A stretch of 64,000 bases of DNA from RHLJ01 sp040222455 (GTDB taxonomy: Bacteria; Bacteroidota; Rhodothermia; Balneolales; Balneolaceae), in NCBI GenBank assembly GCA_040222455.1, contig JAVKDD010000027.1, positions 248,001 to 312,000 of the forward strand, in the 5' to 3' direction. The notes beneath the pieces are model-generated. The model was not told where the DNA came from. It did not search any database and worked only from the letters and a program-made list of their open reading frames with translations. Position 1 is the stretch's first letter. The number at the start of each line of letters is the position of its first letter. The position numbers and the translations under genes were made by a program. Of the stretch, positions 45,022 through 54,531 are shown one piece after another.

Positions 45022-48000
45022 ATGAAAAGAAAAATAGCAGCAGTTTTATTCTTATCACTTTGTGTGTGGGTTCCCACGCTTAACGCCCAATACTTTTCAT
45101 TTGGTAAGAATAGGGTTCAATATGAAGACTTCGAATGGAGATACATTCAATCAAAACATTTTGATGTATACTACTATGGCGCTAAAAATTATGAACTAGC
45201 AGAATTTGCAGCTCAGAGTATTGAATCTGCTTACAAACAACTTCAAGAAGATTTTAATCATGAAATTGTAAATCGAATACCACTTATTATTTATGATTCT
45301 CACAACGACTTTTCTCAAACAAACGTTGTAGCATTACCAACAAGTGCAGAGGGTATAGGTGGTGTTACCGATAAAGCAAAGAATAGGATGACCGTTCCTT
45401 TTGATGGCGATTACAACGACTTTCGAAGAACATTACATCACGAGTTAGTTCATGCCGTTTTTAATGATATGTTTTATGGGGGTTCCATCCAATCTATTAT
45501 AAGAAACAATATTCAACTCGTATTTCCTTTGTGGTTTGAAGAAGGGTTAGCAGAATATACAGCGCTTGGTTGGGATACGAATACGGATATGTTTATCAGA
45601 GATGCTGTCATTAACGGATACCTTCCTCCAATTCAATATTTAAGTGGATATTATGCATATAGAGGAGGTCAATCTGTTTGGAACTTTATTGTAGAAGAGT
45701 ATGGAAGAGAAAAAATTGCGGAAATTCTTAATCGTATTAAAACAAGCAGAAATATTGAGTTTGGTTTTGTTGATGCGCTTGGACTTTCAACAGAAGAATT
45801 GTCAGAAAGATGGGAGCAATATTTAAAGGAACGCTATTTTCCAGAAGTTGCAGAAAGAGAAAATGCAAAGTCTATCGCCACCTTAATGACAAGAAGAGGA
45901 GATTATGGAACTTATAATACAAGTCCAGCCATTTCACCTCAAGGAGATAAAATTGCATTCATTACCAATAAAAGGGGATACTTTGATGTTATTATCATTG
46001 ACGCTCTTAATGGTCGCAGGCTTAAAACTCTGGTTAAAGGTGAAGATAATCCGGATTTTGAAGAACTGAATATTCTTAACCCTAACTTAGCGTGGTCTCC
46101 AGATGGTCAACAACTAGCTTTATCAACAAAAACAAAAGGTAATGATGATATTGCTATTGTAAATTACAGAACTGGAAAAACCGAAAAAATAAAGTTTAAA
46201 AACATCGACGCTATTGGATCAGTAGCCTGGTCTCCAGATGGTTCGAAGCTAGCATTTGATGGCAATATTGGTCCTTATCAAGATATTTTTATCTATGAAT
46301 TAAGTAGTAAAGAGCTAACAAATCTTACGAACGATTTTTACTCAGACTACCAACCAGCTTGGTCAGGAGATTCTAAGACTATCTATTTCGCTTCAGACCG
46401 TGGTTCTAAAATAGAACTTAATACCTATAATTTAGGACATCGATTACTAAGTGATTCTAGTATTTATCAATCAGATATATACAGTGTTGAATTAGAATCA
46501 AAAACAGCTCAAAGAATTACAAAAACTCCTCTTTATAGCGAAAATCAACCTCATGTAACACGAACAGGTCGATTAACTTATAATTCTGATGAAAACGGTA
46601 TTTTAAATATTTATGAGTTTGATTTTGAAACCGAAACAGCTTACCCATTAACAAATTTACAATCTGGAATAACTCAATTTTCGATAAGTTCTGACGGTAG
46701 CAGAATTGCTTTTAATGCAATTAATGAAGGTTATCTAGATATCTTTTTACTGAAATCTCCATTCACTCGAAAAAAGACAGAACCTTTAAGTAAAAACTAT
46801 TGGGCAAATAGAAGAGCTACTGAAAGTTTAGATCAACGTGTACCAGCTACAAAATATGCTCAGGAAATGTTCAAAGATGGTATAGTAACTGCAATTGAAA
46901 GAACTGAAAAAGAAAAGGCAGAAGAAGAAGCATTAAAAACAGACGAGGAATTAGCTAGTAGTTTTGAACAAAGTGGAGAAATAGATTTTAGAAACTATGT
47001 TTTTTCAGAAGAAGTGATTTTAGATAGCACACTAACATTAGTCGACGAATTTATATTTGATCTTGAAGATAATGTTACAGAAGATGGACGTTACCTTCCT
47101 AGAGATTATCGACTGAATTTCACTACTGATATTGCTTATTCACCAGGTATTACAGCGTCAACTTATGGTGCCTATGCATTAACACAATTTTTGATTAGTG
47201 ATCTTTTAGGTGATCATCAGCTTGCAATGGGAACTAATTTTCAAACTGATCTTAGGAACAGTGATTACTCACTTCAATACGGCTATCTAAAGAATAGGAC
47301 AAATTTATTCTTTTCCTACTTCCATTCATCTCGTCAATACCAAACCCTTGGTGGAGACTTACTTAGATTTAGAACATTTGGTGGCGCATTTAATATGCAA
47401 TATCCATTTGATAAATTTAGAAGGTTAGATTTTGGAGTTTCATGGATAAGCTTAGTAAGAGATTATGATACAGTTTTTAATCCAATATCAGCTCTTTATG
47501 GGCTTTCGAGTAGCTTTTCTGAAGGAGCCGAAAATCTTTCCAGCTCTTTTCTTTATCCTCAATTATCCTATACGAAAGATGCAACTCTTCCAGGCTTCAT
47601 TACTCCAAGAGGTGGAACAAGGTATTCTGTAAGTATATCCGGTAGCCCAGGGTTGGGGAACGATTCGCCTGTATTTGCTTCTATTCTTGGCGATTTTAGA
47701 CATTATGTGAATCTTGGCATGAATTACTCTTTAGCTTTTAGAGGGTCAGGAGGAGCATCTTTAGGAAAAGATTCCCAAACCTATTTTTTAGGTGGAAGAC
47801 TTGGCTGGATAAATCAACGTTGGTCTGATAATGGAATTCCACTTGAAAGACTTGCAGACACCTTTTTTACTCTACCTGCTGTTCCTTTAAGAGGACATGA
47901 ATTCAATGCTATTTATGGAAATAAATTTGCGTTAATTAATACTGAATTTAGATTTCCACTATTCGCAGCTGTAATACCTGGTGCTGTTCCTATTTTACCA

Positions 48001-48342
48001 TTATATAATATTACCGGCGCAGCATTTTTTGATATTGGGACAGCATGGGGATTTGATATAAACGGTAATTTCTTAGATGAAAGTGGGAATCAGGTAATCA
48101 ATTCTAAAGATTTAGACTTCAAACTTGGAGAAACTAAACAAGGATTTTTAATAGATCCAAATGACAATAGTTTAGTACCAGTTACTGAATACATAGATGG
48201 AGACATCCTTGCAGGTGCTGGATTCGGTCTTAGAACTATCGTATTCGGACTTCCATTTAGATGGGATATTGCCTGGGCTTATGGGCCTGGAGGATTTCAA
48301 CCAGGTGCTATAAATTACTTCTCCATTGGAATAGATTTTTAA
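45022..48342 (+). CDS. Metallopeptidase-propeller-barrel outer-membrane protein
   Basis: This 1106-residue protein has a signal peptide (ends near 'LNAQ'). Residues about 30-280 are a peptidase-MA-like gluzincin domain with zinc motif 'LHHELVHAVF' (HExxH-type, about 137-146) and 'WFEEGLAEYTALGW' as the third ligand. Residues about 295-590 are TolB/PD40 propeller blades ('AWSPDGQQLALST', 'AWSPDGSKLAFDG', 'AWSGDSKTIYFAS', 'SISSDGSRIAFNA'). The rest is a beta barrel of the Omp85/BamA-like kind, ending 'GAINYFSIGIDF' with 'FQPG' before it. The three-part layout is seen in Bacteroidota relatives as surface proteases or barrel-linked proteins of unknown substrate. It is last in the operon and overlaps the convergent gene by 4 bases. 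Confidence 0.8.
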   Translation: MKRKIAAVLFLSLCVWVPTLNAQYFSFGKNRVQYEDFEWRYIQSKHFDVYYYGAKNYELAEFAAQSIESAYKQLQEDFNHEIVNRIPLIIYDSHNDFSQTNVVALPTSAEGIGGVTDKAKNRMTVPFDGDYNDFRRTLHHELVHAVFNDMFYGGSIQSIIRNNIQLVFPLWFEEGLAEYTALGWDTNTDMFIRDAVINGYLPPIQYLSGYYAYRGGQSVWNFIVEEYGREKIAEILNRIKTSRNIEFGFVDALGLSTEELSERWEQYLKERYFPEVAERENAKSIATLMTRRGDYGTYNTSPAISPQGDKIAFITNKRGYFDVIIIDALNGRRLKTLVKGEDNPDFEELNILNPNLAWSPDGQQLALSTKTKGNDDIAIVNYRTGKTEKIKFKNIDAIGSVAWSPDGSKLAFDGNIGPYQDIFIYELSSKELTNLTNDFYSDYQPAWSGDSKTIYFASDRGSKIELNTYNLGHRLLSDSSIYQSDIYSVELESKTAQRITKTPLYSENQPHVTRTGRLTYNSDENGILNIYEFDFETETAYPLTNLQSGITQFSISSDGSRIAFNAINEGYLDIFLLKSPFTRKKTEPLSKNYWANRRATESLDQRVPATKYAQEMFKDGIVTAIERTEKEKAEEEALKTDEELASSFEQSGEIDFRNYVFSEEVILDSTLTLVDEFIFDLEDNVTEDGRYLPRDYRLNFTTDIAYSPGITASTYGAYALTQFLISDLLGDHQLAMGTNFQTDLRNSDYSLQYGYLKNRTNLFFSYFHSSRQYQTLGGDLLRFRTFGGAFNMQYPFDKFRRLDFGVSWISLVRDYDTVFNPISALYGLSSSFSEGAENLSSSFLYPQLSYTKDATLPGFITPRGGTRYSVSISGSPGLGNDSPVFASILGDFRHYVNLGMNYSLAFRGSGGASLGKDSQTYFLGGRLGWINQRWSDNGIPLERLADTFFTLPAVPLRGHEFNAIYGNKFALINTEFRFPLFAAVIPGAVPILPLYNITGAAFFDIGTAWGFDINGNFLDESGNQVINSKDLDFKLGETKQGFLIDPNDNSLVPVTEYIDGDILAGAGFGLRTIVFGLPFRWDIAWAYGPGGFQPGAINYFSIGIDF

Positions 48343-49646
48343 TAGAAGGAATTGACTAATTTAGTTTTAAGAAGTCTATCATATTGATACTGGGGATCAC
48401 GGTAATATATAAACCATATATAGTCCTGATCCCTTTTTGAAATTGAATCACTCAATCTCAAATCGTTAATTCTGTTATTTTCTACAGTAACATACTTGTA
48501 AGAATATCTGCCTTCTTTTATTAGAGCATTCGTTTCTAATAATCCAAGTTCAGGATTTAGCTCCATTTTATATCTATCAGAAATACTCCACTGATTAAAG
48601 TCTCCAATCAAGAAAACTGGCCCTAAATTAGAAATGCGGCCCCCTAAGTTAAACCTGAAAAAAACTTCTGAATATCTAGCAGACAGTTTATTATCAGGAA
48701 ATCCTAATTCCGATTTTGAGGAGTACCTGGGGTCTGAAAGAAAATTCAAGACATCATCTTTCAGAATTACTCTTGGTGGAATTATTGCCGGTTCTATATT
48801 AAAAATTTGAGGATTTTGAAGAGAAAGTTCCGATAGGTCAAGTAAGCTGAAGTCAAAGTTAGCAGGAAAAGAGTTATTTCGGGATAGATGAAATTCAGTT
48901 TTTCCTTTAGTATTAAAACTAGTTTGATCGGCATTCTTTACATTTTTCCAAAATCGATTTTGAACAAATGAATAGGAAAGGTCGAATTGAGGAAACTCAA
49001 CAAATTCAGGATATAGAAATTCACCAAATAATTGATCAATAGCTCCTCCATTTGCTCCTTGATTAAAAATAGTTTCGACCTCTGTTACTAATTCACCTTT
49101 ATTCTCTGTCACAAAAAAAGGAATACTGAACAATTCGACCCCCGATTGGTAATCAAAGACATGAATTAGGTAATGTCCACTTACATTAAATTTTAGATCT
49201 CTATTTGGGAATTCAAGTTTATAATGAAAGTAGTCTGGTTTAAATTCTTGATTTCTTTCACCACCACGTAAAAATAGTTCATTAATCCCTTCAAAAATCC
49301 AGGGGTCAGGTAGCCCACTTTCATCCCAGTTTTTATTATGATGTGAAAATTGAATACGAAATTGTCCTGAAACAGCTGCTAACTCATCAAATTCCAATAC
49401 AAGCTTGTTGTTGGTTCCTAATTCGATGATTGGAGGATTTCCAACAAATCCCTTTCTATAAAGTTGAATACTACGAATAGATTGTGGAGCTGTAAGTTGC
49501 CCCGGAATAAGTAGTAAACTCGGAATTTGATTATTTTTCGAAGGTGAATTTATGGCATTACTAACACCTGGACCACAGGAATAAGCAACAAACAGGTAAA
49601 TTAGAAGAAGTGATAACTTAAATATTGATTGAACCTGTGAAAACAA
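48339..49646 (-). CDS. Type IX secretion plug-domain lipoprotein (DUF5103)
   Basis: This 435-residue protein has a lipoprotein signal with lipobox 'VAYSC' at about 20-24. It has the DUF5103 architecture: an N-terminal beta domain with 'SIQLYRKGFVGNPPIIELG', 'LVLEFDELAAVSGQFRIQFSHHNKNW', 'YHYKLEFPNRDLKFNVSGHYLIHVF'-like and 'VFLIGDFNQWSISDRYKMEL' segments. The family is the T9SS plug protein that blocks the translocon pore between export events. This fits with the T9SS sorting domain on the GH81 enzyme. It starts with TTG at 49646, inside dapF by 29 bases, with no ATG suitable for the signal peptide. It ends in a 4-base convergent overlap with the upstream operon. Confidence 0.82.
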   Translation of the reverse strand: MFSQVQSIFKLSLLLIYLFVAYSCGPGVSNAINSPSKNNQIPSLLLIPGQLTAPQSIRSIQLYRKGFVGNPPIIELGTNNKLVLEFDELAAVSGQFRIQFSHHNKNWDESGLPDPWIFEGINELFLRGGERNQEFKPDYFHYKLEFPNRDLKFNVSGHYLIHVFDYQSGVELFSIPFFVTENKGELVTEVETIFNQGANGGAIDQLFGEFLYPEFVEFPQFDLSYSFVQNRFWKNVKNADQTSFNTKGKTEFHLSRNNSFPANFDFSLLDLSELSLQNPQIFNIEPAIIPPRVILKDDVLNFLSDPRYSSKSELGFPDNKLSARYSEVFFRFNLGGRISNLGPVFLIGDFNQWSISDRYKMELNPELGLLETNALIKEGRYSYKYVTVENNRINDLRLSDSISKRDQDYIWFIYYRDPQYQYDRLLKTKLVNSFY

Positions 49647-50445
49647 AATTTGCCGGACCTGATAAAATTAATTGAGTGTATGTGTTTGTCTGTTTTTCAA
49701 ACCTGAAAGTGACTCCTAGTGTTCCGCCTTTAACGGTAATTGAGTATTCAAATTCTGTCCCTTTTTGTTCTTGTAAAAAATGACATGCTATTGCAGAAGC
49801 TAACGCACCAGTTCCACAGGCAAGTGTTAAGCCTTCAACACCTTTTTCAAATGTTTGAAGAAAAAGGGTTTCATCATCTTCAATACAAACAAAATTAACA
49901 TTGGTACCTGGAGGATTCAAAACTGGATGATTTCGAATGAAACTGCCTTCAGCTATCAAATCTTCCTCATCTTCCAAACGCTCAATTGCTTCAAAACTTA
50001 CCACATGCTCAGTTCCAGTATTCACTTGAAAATATTTCTTTTTGTTTATTTGAAGCTTTTTAGGAGCTAAAACATCAGGAAAAAGAATGCTTACTTTGTG
50101 TTCCACCTTATCAACTTTTGCTTCGTAAACAGATGAATGAACATTAAATCGGTGCTTATTTTGGAATCCATGTAGAGTAGCAAACAAAGCCATACACCGG
50201 CTTCCATTTCCACACATACCTGCATCTGAACCGTCTGCATTTCTATAAACCATTGTGTAGTCTACATTACCCATTTTCGGAAGTTCAAGAACTAGTAACC
50301 CATCAGCACCAATTCCAAATTTACGATCGCATAATTTTGACGTTATCCCAATGATCTCATCCATCGACAATCCTGCCTCACGATTATCAATAATGATAAA
50401 ATCGTTTCCAGCGCCTTCCATTTTATGAAATGTTAATGAACTCAT
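49618..50445 (-). CDS. dapF: Diaminopimelate epimerase
   Basis: This 275-residue enzyme converts LL- to meso-diaminopimelate for lysine and peptidoglycan. The two catalytic cysteines are in 'RNADGSDAGMCGNGSRC' and 'LTLACGTGALAS', both intact, and the substrate loop 'MEGAGNDFIIID' is at the N-terminus. The length is standard. It overlaps holB by ATGA and the T9SS plug gene by 29 bases, so it is in the middle of a four-gene operon (ccmB, holB, dapF, plug gene). Confidence 0.96.
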   Translation of the reverse strand: MSSLTFHKMEGAGNDFIIIDNREAGLSMDEIIGITSKLCDRKFGIGADGLLVLELPKMGNVDYTMVYRNADGSDAGMCGNGSRCMALFATLHGFQNKHRFNVHSSVYEAKVDKVEHKVSILFPDVLAPKKLQINKKKYFQVNTGTEHVVSFEAIERLEDEEDLIAEGSFIRNHPVLNPPGTNVNFVCIEDDETLFLQTFEKGVEGLTLACGTGALASAIACHFLQEQKGTEFEYSITVKGGTLGVTFRFEKQTNTYTQLILSGPANFVFTGSINI

Positions 50446-51626
50446 TCAGCAAAAGCAGGTAAATGTTTCCAGTTTTCAGTTTGAGGTATGAATGGAGAAA
50501 GGCCACGCATTAAATTCGAAAACCTAAGAGCCAATACAGTTAAGAGTAGTTTTGGGGAAATATTTTGGCGAAGCATAGGTCGAGTAGCATCAATTTCTAT
50601 TATCATTTCTTCCAGTCGTGCATTTGTTAAAGCATTTACAAATCTTTTGATGGATTCAATTTGATCAATATTTACAATCAATTTGTCATTTTTGGTTTCT
50701 CTATATACCATTAAATCTCTCAAATACATTTCCATTAAATTCGTAAGTGAAATAAGTCCTTCTATATTAAAAGAAGTTTGCCAGTCTTGTGCAATTCTAG
50801 AAATTCCTTGAGCATCTTGACTATATGAAAGCCTAAGAAAATTTACCATTGTCTCACGATCTTCTTTTAGTCTGGAGACATCAAAAAAGCGTGTCATAGC
50901 ATAATTTCCTCCCGAAACTCGTGCCAAATACGAGGCTTCACTTTCATTTAAACCATCTATTTCAATTAAACCTTTTTCGACTTCTTTGGTAGATAATGTG
51001 CCCAGAGGAATATGTTGACACCTTGAAGTTATAGTAGGGAGGAGGCTTTCATAACTTTCGGTTGTAAGTATAAACATCAACCGATCTGAAGGCTCTTCAA
51101 GTAATTTAAGAAAGGCATTAGCAGTTTCCTTTCTCATTGTTTCAACTTGAGTAATAATTATTACTACACGATTTCCCTCATTTGGACGAAGACGTGCTAC
51201 CGGTCTAATTTCGTCTCTAAAATAATCAATAGGATAGAAAGCTTGTAAATTTTTGGATGAAGCATCTTTATCTAAAGAAGGTCGTTGAGCAAACCCAATT
51301 ACTTCGTATGGATCTTTAGCTAAAAGTTCCAATCGAGGCCGTAATTCTTCGAATTTTGCAGAGGTTGGTTTTGGAATGAAAACGTGAATATCTGGATGAG
51401 TGAACCAAGACGACTTTTTACTGGTTGTAAAATTCTCTAAATCACTTAAATGAGAAATACCATTAATAGCTTCTGCCAAAGCAAGAGCAAATGCGGTTTT
51501 ACCTACCCCATTTGATCCAGAAATAAGATATGCATGTCCAATTCGCTCAGAGTTAAGCATTCTCTCCATCTGCTCTTTAGCTCGAGATTGCCCAACCAAT
51601 CGTTTTTTTCCAAACTTAATATTCAT
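50442..51626 (-). CDS. holB: DNA polymerase III delta' subunit
   Basis: This 394-residue clamp-loader AAA+ protein has Walker A 'GSNGVGKTAFALALAEAI' near 37 and a long insert before Walker B. 'FLKLLEEPSDRLMFILTTESYESLLPTITSRCQHIPLG' (about residues 160-200) contains the sensor-1 and SRC arginine-finger motif. The C-terminal collar helices follow. I place the start at 51626: it overlaps the ccmB stop by one base (TGATG), and a GGGAAG site lies 5 bases before it. The open frame extends four codons further, which is less likely. It is cytosolic and loads the sliding clamp. Confidence 0.9.
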   Translation of the reverse strand: MNIKFGKKRLVGQSRAKEQMERMLNSERIGHAYLISGSNGVGKTAFALALAEAINGISHLSDLENFTTSKKSSWFTHPDIHVFIPKPTSAKFEELRPRLELLAKDPYEVIGFAQRPSLDKDASSKNLQAFYPIDYFRDEIRPVARLRPNEGNRVVIIITQVETMRKETANAFLKLLEEPSDRLMFILTTESYESLLPTITSRCQHIPLGTLSTKEVEKGLIEIDGLNESEASYLARVSGGNYAMTRFFDVSRLKEDRETMVNFLRLSYSQDAQGISRIAQDWQTSFNIEGLISLTNLMEMYLRDLMVYRETKNDKLIVNIDQIESIKRFVNALTNARLEEMIIEIDATRPMLRQNISPKLLLTVLALRFSNLMRGLSPFIPQTENWKHLPAFAE

Positions 51627-52294
51627 CAATCTTCCCAAATAAAGTCAAAAAGGATAATTCCTGCCGTTATTGTTACTCCTACAAATCCAACTAAAGCAGC
51701 CAAATCACTACCAAAACCAGGATTTAGTCCATCTATAAAAGCATTTTTTGTGACACGAGTGAGTAATAATATTAAAGGTACAAAAAGAGGGATTGAAAGA
51801 ACGGAGAATACCGCGCCTTTTCTATCGGCTTGGGAAACTATGGCTGCAGTCATGGTAGAAACAGAAGAAAGACCGAGTGTTCCAAAAAAAAGCATTATAG
51901 TAAGCGCCTCCCAAGAAGCAACTCTTAAATCCATCAAAAAAGAGTAAATAAGAAAAGTTGTGGCATTAATAAAAAGTGTGAAAACAGCGTTATAAAAAAG
52001 CTTTCCAACAAACACAGTAGATCCTTTGGCATAAATTCGAAGCAAATCGAAGGTGTTTTTATCGGTTTCTGAAATGAAACTTCGACCTAAAGCAGATAGC
52101 GCGGCAAATAAAATTACAATCCAGACGAGGCCGCTTTTTGGAGTTGGGTCGAGTTGTTGAGCTCGAAGTGTAAATAAAATCAATAATAAAGAAGCGACCA
52201 CGAAAGCTAAAACCATATTTATAGCAAATCGAGTACGAAATTCTATTTGTACATCTTTCTTAAAAACGGAATATGTAGTTTGTAGCCAGTTCAT
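51626..52294 (-). CDS. ccmB: Heme exporter protein B
   Basis: This 222-residue inner-membrane protein has six predicted helices. It starts 'MNWLQTTYSVFKKDVQIEFRTR', has 'WIVILFAALSALGRSFISETDKNTFDLLR' near 58-87, and shows the CcmB-type spacing of membrane segments. CcmB is the membrane part of the cytochrome c maturation ABC exporter. The partner genes ccmA and ccmC are not in this window. It is first in the minus-strand operon and is followed directly by holB. Confidence 0.88.
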   Translation of the reverse strand: MNWLQTTYSVFKKDVQIEFRTRFAINMVLAFVVASLLLILFTLRAQQLDPTPKSGLVWIVILFAALSALGRSFISETDKNTFDLLRIYAKGSTVFVGKLFYNAVFTLFINATTFLIYSFLMDLRVASWEALTIMLFFGTLGLSSVSTMTAAIVSQADRKGAVFSVLSIPLFVPLILLLTRVTKNAFIDGLNPGFGSDLAALVGFVGVTITAGIILFDFIWED

Positions 52295-52450
52295 GGGTTA
52301 AGTTTACGACTTTTTGAAAGGCTATGTAGTATCAATTCTCAAAAAAAGAGGAAGGAATTTCCACTATATATCTGCGTTAGGCTAAAAAGACTGTCAATGT
52401 TACTGTTTCGAATCTAAAGCATTATGTACAATCTTCAAATCAGGTTAATT

Positions 52451-52458
52451 TAACTTTG
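52451..52458 (+). promoter_or_regulatory. Candidate -7 promoter box before the PTS IIA gene
   Basis: TAACTTTG matches TAnnTTTG. Transcription would start near 52465, which makes a TTG at 52456 impossible as a start and leaves 52471 or 52537. No clear -33 element is seen. Confidence 0.4.
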
Positions 52459-52536
52459 ATTGATTCCATAATGGCTTCATATATTGACTCATCAAATTTC
52501 GAACACGAAATTTTAGATCAAACTTCATCAAATCTT

Positions 52537-53007
52537 ATGAATTTATTTACTCTTCTTGAAGTACAAACTGTTTATTCCAATTTAGAAGTTAAAAATAAGA
52601 AGCAGGTGATTAATGCTATGATCGACTTGCTAGAGCCAAAAATGGATGCCGTTACATTAAAATCAGTAAGAGAAGCTGTTTTTGAAAGAGAAAGTGTTAT
52701 GAGTACTGGAGTAGGTAAAGGGCTAGCTATTCCTCATTGTAAAACTACAGCTGTTGATCAGAATTATGCTGCCTTTGCTAAGCTAAATAAACCGCTAAAC
52801 TTTGATTCTATTGATGGCGAACCAGTCCAGATTATCTTTTTGTTAGTTGGACCTGATACCAAACAAAGTCATCATATAAAGTTATTAAGCCGAATTTCTC
52901 GTTTAATGAATAGTGCGTCATTTATGGACACTATTCTAAAAGCTGAAACAGCTGAAAGTATACTTGAAGCCTTTAAAGAAGAAGAAGAGAAATATTTTTT
53001 ACACTGA
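52537..53007 (+). CDS. PTS EIIA-type phosphocarrier (PtsN-like)
   Basis: This protein of about 156 residues has the fructose/nitrogen-type IIA domain. 'GKGLAIPHCKTTAVDQNYAAF' contains the phosphorylated His. 'PVQIIFLLVGPDTKQSHHIKLLSRISRLMN' spans about residues 108-137 of the open frame and is typical of the family. No other PTS gene is nearby, so a regulatory role like that of EIIA-Ntr is more likely than sugar transport. I use the ATG at 52537, where homology begins ('MNLFTLLEVQTVYSNL'). An ATG at 52471 would add 22 residues, and its leader would be only about 6 bases. It is followed 3 bases later by the PBP4-like gene. Confidence 0.8.
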   Translation: MNLFTLLEVQTVYSNLEVKNKKQVINAMIDLLEPKMDAVTLKSVREAVFERESVMSTGVGKGLAIPHCKTTAVDQNYAAFAKLNKPLNFDSIDGEPVQIIFLLVGPDTKQSHHIKLLSRISRLMNSASFMDTILKAETAESILEAFKEEEEKYFLH

Positions 53008-53010
53008 TCT

Positions 53011-54519
53011 ATGTTTAATATAAGTCGTGGTTTTTTTCTTTTACTATTACTATTTAGCTCGAATATCCTATTAGCACAAGATCTTCAAACTATTATTGAT
53101 TCTGCCCCAAATCAGGAGGCTTTTTGGTCAGTTACTGTTAGAGATGGGGAGGGAAATATTCTTGAAAATGTAAACTCTGACAAACTGATTATACCTGCTT
53201 CAAACCAAAAACTATTTACTACCGCAGCAGTTTTAGATGGTTTAGGTAGTGATTTTAAGTACACAACTAATGTTTATGGAGAAGGGGCGCTCGTAGATTC
53301 TGTTTGGGAGGGATATTTTATTATTAAAGCTGTAGGTGATCCAAGTATTAGTGGAATCATGTATAATGGAGATCGATATCATGTTTTTAAAAGTTTTCTA
53401 GATCAGTTTCATAAAAAGGGAATCCATGATTATAGTGGCGGAAGAAATTATGATGGTGGCTATAAAGTTGATGCAAATTATTTCGATGACCAGGTTTATC
53501 CTAAGGGATGGGACTGGGATGATTTAAGTTTTTACTATGGAGTAGAAATTCATGCTTTATCTTTTAATAATAATGCAGTTGATATAGAGGTATTTGCAGA
53601 TAGTTCTGTTGGAAAAAGACCAAGGGTTGAACATTTCCCAAATACATGGCGGATTCAAACCGGAGAGAATATTGATGATATATATTTTTTAAAACCTGTA
53701 ATTCAACTTTTAAATAGACAAGAAATCATACCTGAAAATTTAGAGTATGATGAATATTACAGAAGGGAGTTGGGAAGCAATCAAATTGTTTTAGGAAGTA
53801 AATTACCAAAAGGTTACTACGAAAAAGAGTCACTATCAATACAGGATGCTGAAACCTTTTTTATTGATTCTTTCGATGAGTTCTTAAAGCAAAATGGTTT
53901 TAATAAAGACTATTATTTCTACGATGAAGAGTATTTAATTGAAGGTGATTATGACTATATAAATAATCCTATCATTGCCTCCCACACCTCAGAACCGCTT
54001 TCAAAACTCGTAGAATGGACAAACAAGGAAAGTGATAACTTTTATACCGAAATGTTGTTAAAAACTCTTGCAGCAGAAAAAGCGGGGATTCCAGGGACTT
54101 TTGAGAATGGAATTAAGGAAGTGCGAAATTTTCTTGGAAGAATGGAAATCGATACCACATTTGTGATCATGAAGGATGGTTCGGGGATGGCGTCGGGTAA
54201 CTTTACTAAAACAGCTATTCTTTCTGAGTTTTTGGTAAAAATGCAGGATCATCCAGAGTTTTCTTCTTTCTATAATTCAATGAGTATTGCTGGAATTGAT
54301 GGCACGATTGCACATCGAATGAAAGGAACTCCACTTTACAATAATTTTAAAGGAAAATCGGGTTATGTAGGTGGAGTTAGAACTCTAAGTGGATACTTTA
54401 CTACAGCTTCAGGTAAGAAACTAATTGTGAGCTTAGCTGTTAACAATTTTATTGGGAAAGTTCGACCTATAGATGCAATTCATGAACAGATTTTAGAATA
54501 TCTGTATGCAAAATATTGA
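53011..54519 (+). CDS. dacB: D-alanyl-D-alanine carboxypeptidase/endopeptidase, PBP4 type (S13)
   Basis: This 502-residue secreted peptidase has a signal peptide ending near 'LLAQ'. The S13 active-site SxxK is in 'IPASNQKLFTTAAVLDGLG' with Ser 64 and Lys 67, and the second motif 'DGSGMASGN' lies near residue 390. The KTG-like 'KGKSGYVGGVRTLSGY' is at about 447-462. It trims peptidoglycan crosslinks in the periplasm. The middle insertion with several Tyr-rich stretches is typical of the long PBP4 form. It starts 3 bases after the IIA stop and is 12 bases before the response regulator. Confidence 0.93.
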   Translation: MFNISRGFFLLLLLFSSNILLAQDLQTIIDSAPNQEAFWSVTVRDGEGNILENVNSDKLIIPASNQKLFTTAAVLDGLGSDFKYTTNVYGEGALVDSVWEGYFIIKAVGDPSISGIMYNGDRYHVFKSFLDQFHKKGIHDYSGGRNYDGGYKVDANYFDDQVYPKGWDWDDLSFYYGVEIHALSFNNNAVDIEVFADSSVGKRPRVEHFPNTWRIQTGENIDDIYFLKPVIQLLNRQEIIPENLEYDEYYRRELGSNQIVLGSKLPKGYYEKESLSIQDAETFFIDSFDEFLKQNGFNKDYYFYDEEYLIEGDYDYINNPIIASHTSEPLSKLVEWTNKESDNFYTEMLLKTLAAEKAGIPGTFENGIKEVRNFLGRMEIDTTFVIMKDGSGMASGNFTKTAILSEFLVKMQDHPEFSSFYNSMSIAGIDGTIAHRMKGTPLYNNFKGKSGYVGGVRTLSGYFTTASGKKLIVSLAVNNFIGKVRPIDAIHEQILEYLYAKY

Positions 54520-54531
54520 TTAGTTTAAGGG

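Noticed and set aside
52456..53007. TTG start for the PTS IIA gene
   Set aside because: The TTG lies within a likely -7 promoter box and adds residues without homology; 52537 fits the family better.
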